Positions 40,059 to 49,326 of a DNA stretch of 64,000 bases are shown here, piece after piece. Numbering within the stretch: position 1 is the first letter of the stretch; each line of letters begins with the position of its first letter. The stretch is from Archaeoglobus sulfaticallidus PM70-1 (GTDB taxonomy: Archaea > Halobacteriota > Archaeoglobi > Archaeoglobales > Archaeoglobaceae). The translations under genes were made by a program, and so were the position numbers. The stretch lies in NCBI RefSeq assembly GCF_000385565.1, contig NC_021169.1, positions 1,346,571-1,410,570 on the forward strand, read 5' to 3'. The notes below the pieces were generated by a model. That model was not told the DNA's origin. It did not search any database and saw nothing but the letters and a program-made list of their open reading frames with translations.

Positions 40059-40448
40059 TTACTTGGCATCATAGTAGCTCATCTCTATCACTTCTGCCTC
40101 AGTTGAATCGAGAATCCCTGCGTTCAGGACATTCAAAATTCTGCCGATGCATTTGGGCTTGAGCCTCAGCTTAACTACCGTCATCTCACTCTCATCCATG
40201 AACCTGTCTGTGGAGAGGAATATCGAGTGAGAGATTACCTCCTTGCCGGTAACCTCAGCAACAAGTCCTGACACTCCTCTGCTTAGATCATACAGCCTTG
40301 TTGGGGTTAGGAATACACAGTTTCCTACATTGGCTTTAAGGGCCGTGGCTACATTGTGGGCGCTCCTCAATTCTATGGTTTTTACCATTCCTTTGATGAC
40401 ATCTTCAATAATAACCCTCGATATGCCGGTGAATACGAAACACCTCAT
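40059..40448 (-). CDS. DUF473 family protein
   Basis: 129 residues from the ATG at 40448, which follows GGGTGAGATC on the minus strand; a longer frame would run into the neighbouring gene. The sequence (TGISRVIIEDVIKGMVKTIE, then FLTPTRLYDLSRGVSGLVAEV) matches my memory of the small archaeal DUF473 family. Starts four bases after the PAC2-family stop, so the two are co-transcribed. Function unknown. Confidence 0.7.
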   Translation of the reverse strand: MRCFVFTGISRVIIEDVIKGMVKTIELRSAHNVATALKANVGNCVFLTPTRLYDLSRGVSGLVAEVTGKEVISHSIFLSTDRFMDESEMTVVKLRLKPKCIGRILNVLNAGILDSTEAEVIEMSYYDAK

Positions 40449-40452
40449 GATC

Positions 40453-41178
40453 TCACCCATACATCGGAAACTCTTCTTTCTTCGGAATTCTCTCTTCGTG
40501 AGCTCTCGTTTGCTCAGCCAGTTTTTGCATGTGCGCTTCAATGTATTCTGCTTCCTGAATTAACCTGTCTATGTTTATTTCCCACCCAAAAATTCTGTTC
40601 AGCACCTGTATTATCTGGGCAGATGCTCTTGGATCTGGATTGAAGCTGGATGTCTCACCCAGCAAAGCCAGTCCCGGAAAGTTCCTGTAAACACATTCAT
40701 TTAAAATCGATCCAGCCAGCCCGGAAATCGTTCCTGAATTGAACACCTCAACATGCTCCTTTATTTCATCGAGCAACTCTTTTGTTGTTGCCGCTCCGAA
40801 AACCCTGTGCTTTCCCTCAAATGTAGCGACTCCTGCTAAAGAATATATCCTTTTAGCGTTAATCGATTTGGCGAACTTGATAATTTCTCTACTGAGGATG
40901 GAAGAGATCTCAACTCCGATTGGTATATCAGAATGAATTAGAACGGCATTATGCTCCAGAGACTCGTAAATCCTTATCGGTGGTGAGATTATACCCTCCA
41001 TCAGCATTGCTACTGGCGGGAATAGATCAGAACTGATCACTCCCTTGTGCTCGAGCTTGCTCTCGGTTATGATGTGGGCAGTGGCTATTGTTCCAACAAG
41101 CCCTATTCCTGGAAAGCTTGCTATCAAAACAGGATTTTCCACACTCAATTCACTGACGATTATTTCTGCATTGACCAT
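40453..41178 (-). CDS. PAC2-family (proteasome assembly chaperone 2-like) protein
   Basis: 241 residues with the diagnostic N-terminus ENPVLIASFPGIGLVGTIAT (Gly-rich phosphorylase-like turn) and later AGVATFEGKHRVFGAAT and SGLAGSILNECV. PAC2/DUF75 proteins resemble eukaryotic proteasome assembly chaperones, and archaeal members are proposed to bind the 20S proteasome. The C-terminal helix is charged. Upstream of, and coupled with, DUF473. Confidence 0.85.
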   Translation of the reverse strand: MVNAEIIVSELSVENPVLIASFPGIGLVGTIATAHIITESKLEHKGVISSDLFPPVAMLMEGIISPPIRIYESLEHNAVLIHSDIPIGVEISSILSREIIKFAKSINAKRIYSLAGVATFEGKHRVFGAATTKELLDEIKEHVEVFNSGTISGLAGSILNECVYRNFPGLALLGETSSFNPDPRASAQIIQVLNRIFGWEINIDRLIQEAEYIEAHMQKLAEQTRAHEERIPKKEEFPMYG

Positions 41179-41210
41179 ATCTTATAATCTAACTGATTTT
41201 ATTTAACACT

Positions 41211-42104
41211 TTAGGATTTGTTCTCGTCAAGTTCCCTTTTCCTGATCTCCTCAGAGATTATCTCGGCAACGCTCACATGGCTTATGGGGCTGAGCACGGT
41301 ATCTGTGCCAACAATCCCATCTATTCCGGCTCTATATATCAGCTTGAGAGCCTCGTTGGATAGCAGGGGATGTGTGCATACAGCATAGATCCTTTTGGCT
41401 CCGGAATGCCTTAAAGCCTTGATAGCCTGAACAACAGTCCCTCCAGTGCTTATTATATCGTCAACGAGAACAACATCTCTGTTGGAAACATCAGGGACGG
41501 AATCGATTATGACATTCTCGGCATCGATCCTGATCTTTCTCATCAGCTTGTAGTCTGTGCCGAGCTTCTCACTCACAATCCTTGCCCAGAACTCTGCAAC
41601 CTCGTCTGCCCCAACAACCACGGCATCTTCCAGCTCAAAGTTTCTCTTTACATAATCTGCGAGAAGTGGCATGGCAGAGATGTTTATAACCTCAAAATCG
41701 AAGAACTCCTCAACATTCTGCAGATGGAAATCAACAACATACATCTTATTCAGCCCGGCAGTTCTGAACAGCTTGGAGATTGTTTTCAGCCTGTTAGCTT
41801 CTCCTCCTATAAACCTCCTGAACCTCGAGTATGGGAAGTAGGGAAAAATCCCGACAACCTCATTCGCTCCAACACTCTTGAATATGTCTATCAGGAATAT
41901 GGTCTCGATAATCATCTCGTCTGGCATGTGGTGGAAGGAGTTCACGATGAAAACATCGCTCCCCTTCACAGCTTCTGAAACCCTGACATACTTTTCTCCA
42001 TCTGGAAACTTTTCCAGTTCAGCATAGCTGAGAGTGATTCCAGTTCTTTTTGAGATTTCATAGGCAAGGATGCCCTGAGTTGCTGGTATGATCACCTTAG
42101 GCAT
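41211..42104 (-). CDS. prs: Ribose-phosphate pyrophosphokinase
   Basis: 297 residues from the ATG beginning MPKVIIPATQG; the frame extends 20 codons upstream without typical sequence. PRPP synthetase features: HMPDEMIIETIFLIDIFK, FPYFPYSRFRR and the PRPP-binding loop VVLVDDIISTGGTV. It makes phosphoribosyl pyrophosphate for nucleotide, His and Trp synthesis. Stop codon intact; downstream of the SAH-hydrolase-like gene in one minus-strand run. Confidence 0.92.
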   Translation of the reverse strand: MPKVIIPATQGILAYEISKRTGITLSYAELEKFPDGEKYVRVSEAVKGSDVFIVNSFHHMPDEMIIETIFLIDIFKSVGANEVVGIFPYFPYSRFRRFIGGEANRLKTISKLFRTAGLNKMYVVDFHLQNVEEFFDFEVINISAMPLLADYVKRNFELEDAVVVGADEVAEFWARIVSEKLGTDYKLMRKIRIDAENVIIDSVPDVSNRDVVLVDDIISTGGTVVQAIKALRHSGAKRIYAVCTHPLLSNEALKLIYRAGIDGIVGTDTVLSPISHVSVAEIISEEIRKRELDENKS

Positions 42105-42129
42105 GGTAAAGTCTAAGCGAATTAAATTT

Positions 42130-43194
42130 TTAATTCTTTCCTTGTTTTTGTTTTCTTTGCACATCTTTCATGAATCTCAGAAACTTCAGCTCAACTTCTT
42201 TCGGGGTTTTTATCAATCCTTCAAACTCGTTTTTTACTATATATTCTAAAGCAAAAACAGACAGGGCAAAAGTCTTGTCCATGATCTCAACTGGCGTACC
42301 ATTCGCCATTGTGAGGTTCACGGACATGCTGTCACAAAGCACATAAAAGTAGTTGTCTCTCTCATATTTCGTTATGTGTTCGTTGATCGTGATTTTCCTG
42401 TAGTCCTTCAGCCTTCTGACATCGATCTCGTATCTTCCAGCCCCCATGTTGCACAGTATCGCTCCATTTTTGATTGTGCTGAAATCACTTATGACAGAGT
42501 CTCTACCGGTTGCAGTAACTATTATATCCGATGATGAGAGCCCTTCCTGCAAATCTTTAACTCTGTAGCCGCTGTACTCAGCGATCGCACATTTGATTTC
42601 GTCAATATCATACACTGAGACATTGCAGCCCAGCTTTCTCAAAATCTCTGCACATCCTTCTCCAACCCTTCCGAATCCGATGACAAAAGCATCCTTTTCT
42701 GGAAAATAGAGGTTGAGCCTCACGAGAGCATCGAGCAGACCAAAAGCCGTACCATGCCTGTTCTCTCCCAGACCTTTTATGTTTGAGTCGTCCAAGGATA
42801 TTCCCTTTGTAAAGTTGTTCATGGATTTCAGCCTTTCAACACCACTTCGCGTTAGCTCTATCACACCCCCGACTTTCAAACCCTGTTTTCTTGCCTTTCC
42901 TGTTAGCATCGCAACACAGTCCATGTAATAGTCTGCCGTCAGACATTCATCTTTGCTAAGAATTTCCACTCCCTTGTCTTTCAACCATTCGACAGCCGAT
43001 GGCTTGGTTGTGTACTCATCGAACTTCGTAACTCTCAACTCACAAAATTTTGATAGCTCGTAAGCGAGAACGGCAGTCTTGTATTCTAAAGGAAAGCATA
43101 TAGAAACCTTGGCATCTCTTATCGAGTTGCCCACAGCTTCACAGGCTTTTGGGGTTAGAAGCATTCTCTCTTTAATCCACTCCATCATCTGCAT
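42130..43194 (-). CDS. S-adenosylhomocysteine hydrolase-like protein
   Basis: About 354 residues (GTG one codon upstream also possible). The C-terminal half has the AdoHcyase NAD-binding domain: GENRHGTAFGLLDALVR, Rossmann loop VIGFGRVGEGCAEIL, DIDEIKCAIAEYSGY, VTATGRDSVI and the GAGRYEID segment. It is shorter than standard SAH hydrolases (about 400-430 residues) and the N-terminal catalytic part is divergent, so it may be a paralogue with another substrate. It starts just after the NAD(P)HX repair gene. Confidence 0.7.
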   Translation of the reverse strand: MQMMEWIKERMLLTPKACEAVGNSIRDAKVSICFPLEYKTAVLAYELSKFCELRVTKFDEYTTKPSAVEWLKDKGVEILSKDECLTADYYMDCVAMLTGKARKQGLKVGGVIELTRSGVERLKSMNNFTKGISLDDSNIKGLGENRHGTAFGLLDALVRLNLYFPEKDAFVIGFGRVGEGCAEILRKLGCNVSVYDIDEIKCAIAEYSGYRVKDLQEGLSSSDIIVTATGRDSVISDFSTIKNGAILCNMGAGRYEIDVRRLKDYRKITINEHITKYERDNYFYVLCDSMSVNLTMANGTPVEIMDKTFALSVFALEYIVKNEFEGLIKTPKEVELKFLRFMKDVQRKQKQGKN

Positions 43195-43199
43195 CACTG

Positions 43200-44642
43200 C
43201 TATAAGAACTCAATGGATCTCTTTATAGCCAAAGGTATTTTCCTAAGCATATCTAATGCTGTATAGTTGTATCCAAACTCCTCAAAACATATATCCCCAG
43301 CAAGGCCGTTTATGAAAGCTGAAGCTGAAGCACTCCATAACGGATCTGCGTGGCAGAATAAAGCTCCAACAATTCCTGCGAGCACATCCCCAGTTCCACC
43401 TACTGTCATTCCTGAATTTCCAGACTCATTCACCCTGATTTTCTCACCATCGCTTATGATGTCCTTCTTTGATTTGAGCAGTATTGTGATTCCATGTTTC
43501 TTGGCAAAGCTCTTAACCTCATCCTCGTTTTCAGGAGTTCTACCAAAAACTCTTTTGAACTCTCCGAAATGGGGGGTTATTATGCACTTGACATTCTCAG
43601 GCACATCTTTCGTTATCGCCTCAGCATCAAGCACAGCCCGCCTTACACTACCTTTTAAGATCTCCTCAGAAATCTCTACGAAGTCTTTGTCTCCAATCCC
43701 CATACCCATAACAAGCACATCGTGTTTTTTGATCAGCTCATCGATCTCCTGAATATTGCTTTCTGATATCCTGCTCCCCTTCAAGCCTCTTACTATCAGG
43801 TTTGGTGAGAAACCTGCAACTATGTCTTTTATGCTTTCAGGAACCGCAAGCGTTACAATGTCAGCTCCACTGTGCAGGGCTGCTAACGCTGCTAATGCCG
43901 GAGCACCGGTGTATTCTCCACCACCAACGATAAGAACCCTTCCATGCTCCCCTTTATGGGCATCATCTCGTCTTTTGTATGCTAAATGCACATCTCCTGG
44001 ACCGGCAAGTTTCTCAAGATATTCAGGAATCCCTATGTCTTTCAGGATAACTTTCCCTGCAACATTGCTTGCCTTCAGCAATCCCGGCTTGTATTTGTGG
44101 AAGGTTATGGTTACATCTGCTATGACACAGATGTCATACTCTCCAGTATCTGGATTCAATCCGGTGGGGACATCAACAGCGACAACAAAAGAGTCGGAGG
44201 AGTTGATAAGCTCGACAGCCGTGCTGTAAGGCTCCCTTAGCCTGCCCTTAACTCCAGTTCCGAGCATGGCATCAACGATTATGTCAAATTCATCATCCAG
44301 TTCGATATCCGGGTTTCTGATCTCCTTAATCCTGCACACTTTTTTGATCAGCTGAAAATTTCTTTTCGCTATATCTGTCTTGATCTCGCTTTCCTTCCCA
44401 AGAAGGAAAACGGTTATGTCAAAACCTCTCAGATGTCTGACCGCAACAAATGCGTCTCCACCATTGTTCCCAAGCCCTGAAAAGATCAGGATTTTTTTAT
44501 CCTTTCCAAACTTTCTTATCTCCTCAGCGAGCCCCCTGCCAGCATTCTCCATCAACTGGAGCCTGCTAAGACCGTGGTACTCACAGTTGGTGTCTATTGC
44601 AGACATCTCAGAGGATTTTATTGTATAGGTCATATCTTCCAT
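43200..44642 (-). CDS. nnr: Bifunctional NAD(P)H-hydrate repair enzyme (epimerase + dehydratase)
   Basis: About 480 residues; start chosen at MEDMTYTIKSSEM since the upstream ten codons are uncharacteristic. The N-terminal YjeF/NnrE epimerase domain (GLSRLQLMENAGRGLAEEI; GLGNNGGDAFVAVRHL; IVDAMLGTGVKG) is fused to a C-terminal NnrD ADP-dependent dehydratase domain (GEHGRVLIVGGGEYTGAPALAA; MGMGIGD; ITPHFGEF; SGMTVGGTGDVLAGI). It repairs hydrated NADH and NADPH, important at high temperature. Full length. Confidence 0.93.
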   Translation of the reverse strand: MEDMTYTIKSSEMSAIDTNCEYHGLSRLQLMENAGRGLAEEIRKFGKDKKILIFSGLGNNGGDAFVAVRHLRGFDITVFLLGKESEIKTDIAKRNFQLIKKVCRIKEIRNPDIELDDEFDIIVDAMLGTGVKGRLREPYSTAVELINSSDSFVVAVDVPTGLNPDTGEYDICVIADVTITFHKYKPGLLKASNVAGKVILKDIGIPEYLEKLAGPGDVHLAYKRRDDAHKGEHGRVLIVGGGEYTGAPALAALAALHSGADIVTLAVPESIKDIVAGFSPNLIVRGLKGSRISESNIQEIDELIKKHDVLVMGMGIGDKDFVEISEEILKGSVRRAVLDAEAITKDVPENVKCIITPHFGEFKRVFGRTPENEDEVKSFAKKHGITILLKSKKDIISDGEKIRVNESGNSGMTVGGTGDVLAGIVGALFCHADPLWSASASAFINGLAGDICFEEFGYNYTALDMLRKIPLAIKRSIEFL

Positions 44643-44682
44643 TTTTATCGCTGGTCGTGCCGGTATTACCAACTTCTCACGG

Positions 44683-45198
44683 CTATGGCTTTATGATCTT
44701 GCTATCTGTTGTTGTGAATCTCGCCCCAAAGCTCGCGTGCATTATGAACCTGTAGTTCTCTATATCCGGCTTACCATCAGCGAAGCCATCTCCCTCGCTG
44801 GCATGAAGTATCTCTCCAACATAGAATGTGTGGTCTCCCGTCTGAACTGCATCGACAACCCTGCATTCCAGATTTGCCTGGCACTCCTTTATCGATGGTG
44901 TGCTGACTTTTTCAGATTTCACAAAAGTTAAGCTTAGCAACTCGCTCTTATCCTTGTTAGCCCCGCTTACAGTTCCAGCAGTCCAGACATCCTTCAAAAG
45001 CTCGATTGTCGGCACCGCAACAACAAATTCTTTATTTTCGTCAATAAGTTTCTTTGTGTATCTCTGGTTACCTATCGCCACACCTAAAAGCTTTGGATTG
45101 AAGGAAAGCGGAACAACCCAATCAGCGGTCATCACATTCGGTTTCTCAACTCCCGCGACTATGAGATAAGTTCTCAGAGGATAGAGGTATTCGAGCAT
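44683..45198 (-). CDS. Flavin reductase-like FMN-binding protein
   Basis: 171 residues with the flavin reductase domain pattern: RTYLIVAGVEKPNVMTADWVVP, SFNPKLLGVAIGNQRYTKKLI, EFVVAVPTIELLKDVWTAGT (the usual FVVN and G-T-S segments), and DHTFYVGEILHA. Such proteins reduce or carry FMN; archaeal members are often redox partners of unknown oxygenases or hydrolases. Monocistronic-looking on the minus strand, with a 237-bp gap upstream that holds no gene. Confidence 0.8.
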   Translation of the reverse strand: MLEYLYPLRTYLIVAGVEKPNVMTADWVVPLSFNPKLLGVAIGNQRYTKKLIDENKEFVVAVPTIELLKDVWTAGTVSGANKDKSELLSLTFVKSEKVSTPSIKECQANLECRVVDAVQTGDHTFYVGEILHASEGDGFADGKPDIENYRFIMHASFGARFTTTDSKIIKP

Positions 45199-45435
45199 GT
45201 TATCACCTATCGTGGATTTGATTAAACCAATATAACTATTTCGTTCGTTGACATCTCTGAGTTTGTATGGACTTGTATGGACTAGATTTTGGTATGCTTG
45301 ATTTGTTTACACCACAATATTTTGTTTGACCCTGGCTCTGAGTCGCTCCTGGGCAATCCACCAGAATCTAATCCTGAAATCTGGAAAAATGTTGGTAGAA
45401 GTATGATTATGAAATTGGTAATTAAAGCAATCTGC

Positions 45436-45807
45436 TCAAAACCAGTCAAAATATATCTTTTTCAGGCCTCTCACATATCCAGTCTTAATCCCAAGATCTC
45501 TGGCTTTTCTGATCAATCGCCTGTCGTTTGTGAACAAATGGCAGTCTCTTTTCAGGCAAACCTCTATCAATGCCTCATCTCCAGAGCTTTTGGTATCAAC
45601 AACCTCAAATCTCTTTGCCATCTCAAGGGCTATTTTGGCAAACACTTTCTCTTTACCTCTAAGCTCTGAAACTAGTTTTTCAAGCTCATGAAGAACACTC
45701 TCGGGAATAATTATCGAATTAAACCCATTATCTCTTAAAAGCTCCACAAAGTCTATTTTCTGCTTCACACAATAAATTAGAAAATTGGTATCCAGACAGG
45801 CTTCCAT
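45436..45807 (-). CDS. PIN-domain protein
   Basis: 123 residues. Asp at CLDTNFLIY (residue 6), Glu in VLHELEKL (about 41) and the acidic pair in SSGDEALIEVC and LFTNDRRLIRKA (about 94) form the PIN nuclease site. It belongs to the rRNA-processing-type or VapC-type PIN group. It starts one base after the aIF2-gamma stop, an arrangement I recall from other euryarchaea, which suggests an RNA-processing housekeeping role rather than a toxin. Confidence 0.8.
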   Translation of the reverse strand: MEACLDTNFLIYCVKQKIDFVELLRDNGFNSIIIPESVLHELEKLVSELRGKEKVFAKIALEMAKRFEVVDTKSSGDEALIEVCLKRDCHLFTNDRRLIRKARDLGIKTGYVRGLKKIYFDWF

Positions 45808-45808
45808 T

Positions 45809-47032
45809 TTACTTTATCGTTCCTGCGCCGATCAGTCTCCACCTGCTGCCTATCCTTCTGCTGACAGCAACATTCCAGCCCTCCTCGGCACAAACAGGTC
45901 TCTTGAGCTTAACTTCTATCACATCGTCTCTCGCTGATGTCACAACACCGAGGGTTGTGGCGGTTCCAACGCTCAGCATCAGCGGTTCGTTCATCTTTAT
46001 CTTCTCAACCACTATTTCCTCTTCAGTTCCGACAACCTTTTCAAGCAGCTTAACCTCCATCGTGAAATCCATCAGCGTGTCCGGGAGCTTATCCGGATGC
46101 CCTAGAACATTTCCTGACAGTGCATCGCTCTTCGTCAGCCTTGGATCTAATCTTGTGGAAATCCCAACAAGCCCTCCGGGAGTAGCCTCCTCAACATTCT
46201 TTCCTGAGGCCATTATGCTCGTAACTTCTGAAGTTACTGGATTCCAGTTACCCCTGTCATCCTTTATCCCTGGCCTGACTTCGATTTCATCTCCAACCCT
46301 GATCTTTCCTCTTGCAAGACTACCACCAAGTACTCCGCCAACGAGCTTCTCTGGGCTGGTTCCGGGCTTGTTCACATCAAAGCTCCTCGCGACAAGTAGC
46401 AGTGGTGGAGATTTAAGGTCTCTCTCCGGAGTTGGAATTCTTTCCTCGATTGCCTCTATGAGCACATCTATGTTAACCCTCTGCTGAGCTGAAATCGGGA
46501 TTATCGGTGCATCTTCTGCGACAGTACCCTTTATGAACTCCTGGATTTCCCGATAGTTCTCCAGCACTCTCTCTTTGGAGACTATCTCTATCTTGTTCTG
46601 GGCGATAACGATCTTGTCAACACCTATGATATTTAGAGCCATAAGGTGTTCTTTCGTTTGCGGTCTGGGACACTTCTCATTGGCTGCGATCACAAGAACA
46701 GCACCATCCATCAACGCTGCACCTGAAAGCATCGTTGCCATCAAAGTTTCGTGTCCTGGGCTATCTACAAAGCTGACAGTTCTTAGAATCTCGGTCTCAA
46801 CATTGTGTTTGGGGCATACTCTCTCCACAGTGTACTCTCCATCTTCAGGGCATCTTCTGAATGTTGTATCTGCATATCCGAGCCTTATCGAGATACCTCT
46901 CTTCAACTCCTCGCTATGCCTGTCGGTCCAGACACCGCTTAATGCTGCAACAAGTGTGGTTTTTCCATGATCAACATGACCAACCATTCCTATATTTACC
47001 TCTGGAAGAGGAACATCATTTTTCTTGCTCAT
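45809..47032 (-). CDS. eif2g: Translation initiation factor aIF2 subunit gamma
   Basis: 407 residues. G1 [13 protein letters not shown], switch and G3 [13 protein letters not shown]4 QNKIEIV, and a zinc-finger-like insertion with [17 protein letters not shown]; two beta-barrel domains follow. It is the GTPase core of aIF2 that brings initiator Met-tRNA to the ribosome. Complete and typical. Confidence 0.97.
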   Translation of the reverse strand: MSKKNDVPLPEVNIGMVGHVDHGKTTLVAALSGVWTDRHSEELKRGISIRLGYADTTFRRCPEDGEYTVERVCPKHNVETEILRTVSFVDSPGHETLMATMLSGAALMDGAVLVIAANEKCPRPQTKEHLMALNIIGVDKIVIAQNKIEIVSKERVLENYREIQEFIKGTVAEDAPIIPISAQQRVNIDVLIEAIEERIPTPERDLKSPPLLLVARSFDVNKPGTSPEKLVGGVLGGSLARGKIRVGDEIEVRPGIKDDRGNWNPVTSEVTSIMASGKNVEEATPGGLVGISTRLDPRLTKSDALSGNVLGHPDKLPDTLMDFTMEVKLLEKVVGTEEEIVVEKIKMNEPLMLSVGTATTLGVVTSARDDVIEVKLKRPVCAEEGWNVAVSRRIGSRWRLIGAGTIK

Positions 47033-47125
47033 GACAAATCAGGATGTCTTGCGTTGTATTTAAAGTTTCAGATTGATTGTGGTTGTGGCAGGCTATAGGT
47101 AGAGAGCGGATTAATTGGTTAACAC

Positions 47126-48040
47126 TCACTTTAGGCTTCTGATGTATTCGAATGCTGAATTGGCTGCAACTGCCCCATCTCCTGCTGCGGTTATCGCCTG
47201 CTTCAGGGGATTGTTACAGCAATCACCTGCAGCGAACACTCCCTGAACACTCGTTTCCTGATTTTTGTTCACGATTATGTACCCTCTAGAATCCATCTCA
47301 ACTCCAAGATTCGCGACAATTTGGGTTGCCGGATTTATTCCTATTGCGATAAATACAGCACTCACATCCACAGCAAACTCCCTATCCTCTACTTTGTTGT
47401 ATAATATAATCCTCTCAACAACATCCTTACCCTCGATTCTTACAGGAATGGAGTTCCAGATCACCGGTATCCCTCTTTTGAAAATCTCATTCTGATGTGC
47501 TTTGTCTGCCCTCAACTCATCCCGTCTATGGACTATGCTCACATCACAGCCTATCTCTTTTAGGTAGATCGCTTCAGTGGCAGCGGTGTTTCCTCCACCA
47601 ATTACAACAACCTTTTTCCCTCTGAAGAAGTTGCCATCACATGTTGCACAGTAGCTCACACCTCTGCCAACGAACTCTTTCTCTCCCGGTATTCCAAGCT
47701 CTTTGTGCCTCCCACCGGTTGCGATTATTACAGCTTTAGCGGAATACTCGTTCTCTCCAGATCTCACTATGAATCTGTTCTCTCTCTTTTCAATGCTATC
47801 TACATTCTCGTACTTATGCTCTGCTCCGAATCTTATTGCTTGTTCTTTTATCTTCTGCACAAGCTCAAACCCATTTCCCTCAAATCCCGGAAAGTTCTCT
47901 ATCACAGGAGTTAATGTAAGCTGAGAAACAGGATCTACACTCTCAAAAAACGCCACTTTCAGCCCATACCTTGCCCCGTATATAGCTGCCGTACTTCCTG
48001 CCGGCCCGGCACCAACGATTATCAGGTCATACTCCTCCAT
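47126..48040 (-). CDS. trxB: Thioredoxin reductase
   Basis: 304 residues. FAD-binding GAGPAGSTAAIYGARYG, redox-active SYCATCDGNFF (CxxC at about 133-136), NAD(P)-binding VVIGGGNTAATEAIYL and the C-terminal GVFAAGDCCNNPLKQAITAAGDG. It reduces thioredoxin; a thioredoxin gene lies at 53848-54180. A TATA-like sequence on the minus strand (about 48070-48080) and a GGTG leader precede the ATG. Confidence 0.93.
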   Translation of the reverse strand: MEEYDLIIVGAGPAGSTAAIYGARYGLKVAFFESVDPVSQLTLTPVIENFPGFEGNGFELVQKIKEQAIRFGAEHKYENVDSIEKRENRFIVRSGENEYSAKAVIIATGGRHKELGIPGEKEFVGRGVSYCATCDGNFFRGKKVVVIGGGNTAATEAIYLKEIGCDVSIVHRRDELRADKAHQNEIFKRGIPVIWNSIPVRIEGKDVVERIILYNKVEDREFAVDVSAVFIAIGINPATQIVANLGVEMDSRGYIIVNKNQETSVQGVFAAGDCCNNPLKQAITAAGDGAVAANSAFEYIRSLK

Positions 48041-48859
48041 CTTTTCACCTCTTATGTCACTCGGACATATCAGCTATAAATCTTTTACTTGGTTTTTACT
48101 GATTTTCTAAAAACCAGTTAATTCTTTCTCTCACTTTTTCTGTTTTTAATTTGAGTAGTTTTATTATATCATAGCATTATTTAGCTTAATTTGGATATAT
48201 TTAAGTTTATTAATCTATTTAATTAAATTTTTTTACAATATTTTTCTAAATTATTATTTATATTGTTTGATTATTAATAAGAATATATTTTGAAAGTTTT
48301 AAATTTTATTAATATTATTTTTATCTTCTAAGAAATCATTACACAAATTATGTAACAAAAATTGTTAGGCAAGCCTAAAAATTGGTTTTTTGGTAACTCA
48401 GCCATTCCAAAATATCTAGGAATATGGTGTTGGTGGTGTGTTTAAGGGGGGTTAAATGCATAATGTTGCTGAGGTTGTTGATTATGGCTATGTTGCGGTA
48501 GATTTGTTACATAATATATGTGAATGGGGTTGCTGGACATCTCTCTCAATTTTTTTAGAACTTAGTATTAATATTTTGTTAATTATTAATTCAAATGCAT
48601 TTTGATGATATATATTTAAACTAAAAATTTTATGTCGTAGAATATATATCTTTGATCATTATAATTAAATGTTTTAATTTTTATCTTCATATTTAAACCT
48701 TAATATTTTAGTAAAATAATATTACATTTCTTATTTATTAGATTGGGACTGGTATAATATGGAAATTGTGAGTGTAATATGGAGTGTAATATATGGAAGG
48801 GTCTTTAGAAGGAAGTGAAAGAGGGAATTTTTTTAACCATATGGCCTACAGCTTAGCCC
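48041..48859. other. About 820-bp AT-rich intergenic region
   Basis: Very AT-rich, with long A/T runs, between divergent trxB and the DsrE-like gene. One short + strand frame (48456-48605, 49 codons, starting MHNVAEVVDYGYVAVDLLHN) has a GGGGGG-containing leader and looks partly coding-like, possibly a fragment of a mobile-element or transposase gene. No tRNA, terminator or repeat array was recognised. Confidence 0.45.
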
Positions 48860-49243
48860 ATGCACGGGATAATCATTCATAGCGGTGACTGGGATAGAAT
48901 ATACCATGCTTTTAACATCGCATCTGTCTATGGGTCATCAGATCAGGAAGTTGTGGTTCTCCTGACATACTGGGCGTTAAGGACGGCCATAGAATCTGCT
49001 AAAGAAGTAGGGGTTAAAGACGGTGAAAAGGAGGAAATTCTGAGAAATGGAATAAGCAGAGGGGTAATAAAACGACTGGAGGATATGATAAAGCTGGCTA
49101 AATCAACTGGAAATGTTAGAATAGGGGTTTGCCCGGTTAGCCTGTCGCTTTTAGGCTACGAGGAGAAAGACCTGCCGGATTGGGTCGATGAGGTCAGCAG
49201 TCTATTTGATGCCCTTTCAATGGAGAATGTTATCTTCATTTAG
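48860..49243 (+). CDS. DsrE-like small protein
   Basis: 127 residues with an alpha/beta fold pattern similar to DsrE/DrsE-like sulfur-carrier or peroxiredoxin-like proteins: IIIHSGDWDRIYHAFNIAS, then VVVLLTYWALRTA, and a late VRIGVCPVSLSLLGY with one conserved-looking Cys. It may take part in sulfur relay. Located upstream of alaS, separated by 83 bp. Family call is moderate. Confidence 0.6.
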   Translation: MHGIIIHSGDWDRIYHAFNIASVYGSSDQEVVVLLTYWALRTAIESAKEVGVKDGEKEEILRNGISRGVIKRLEDMIKLAKSTGNVRIGVCPVSLSLLGYEEKDLPDWVDEVSSLFDALSMENVIFI

Positions 49244-49326
49244 TTGCTGATTAGTTTGGTTTAATATTTCTGAAAGGCTTCAGGATAATCAAAAGTGTTA
49301 TATTCTTTTAATTTATCTCAGAATCG

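Noticed and set aside
42105-45755. AAAGTCTA matches in host DNA resembling the late promoter
   Set aside because: These isolated matches (near 42108 and 45750) are inside or at the edge of host genes, lack the TTTAAA part or the 24-26 nt spacing to an ATG.
45903-46487. 195-codon frame antisense to aIF2-gamma
   Set aside because: Ser/Thr/Pro-rich shadow of a highly conserved gene on the other strand; no leader or independent evidence.
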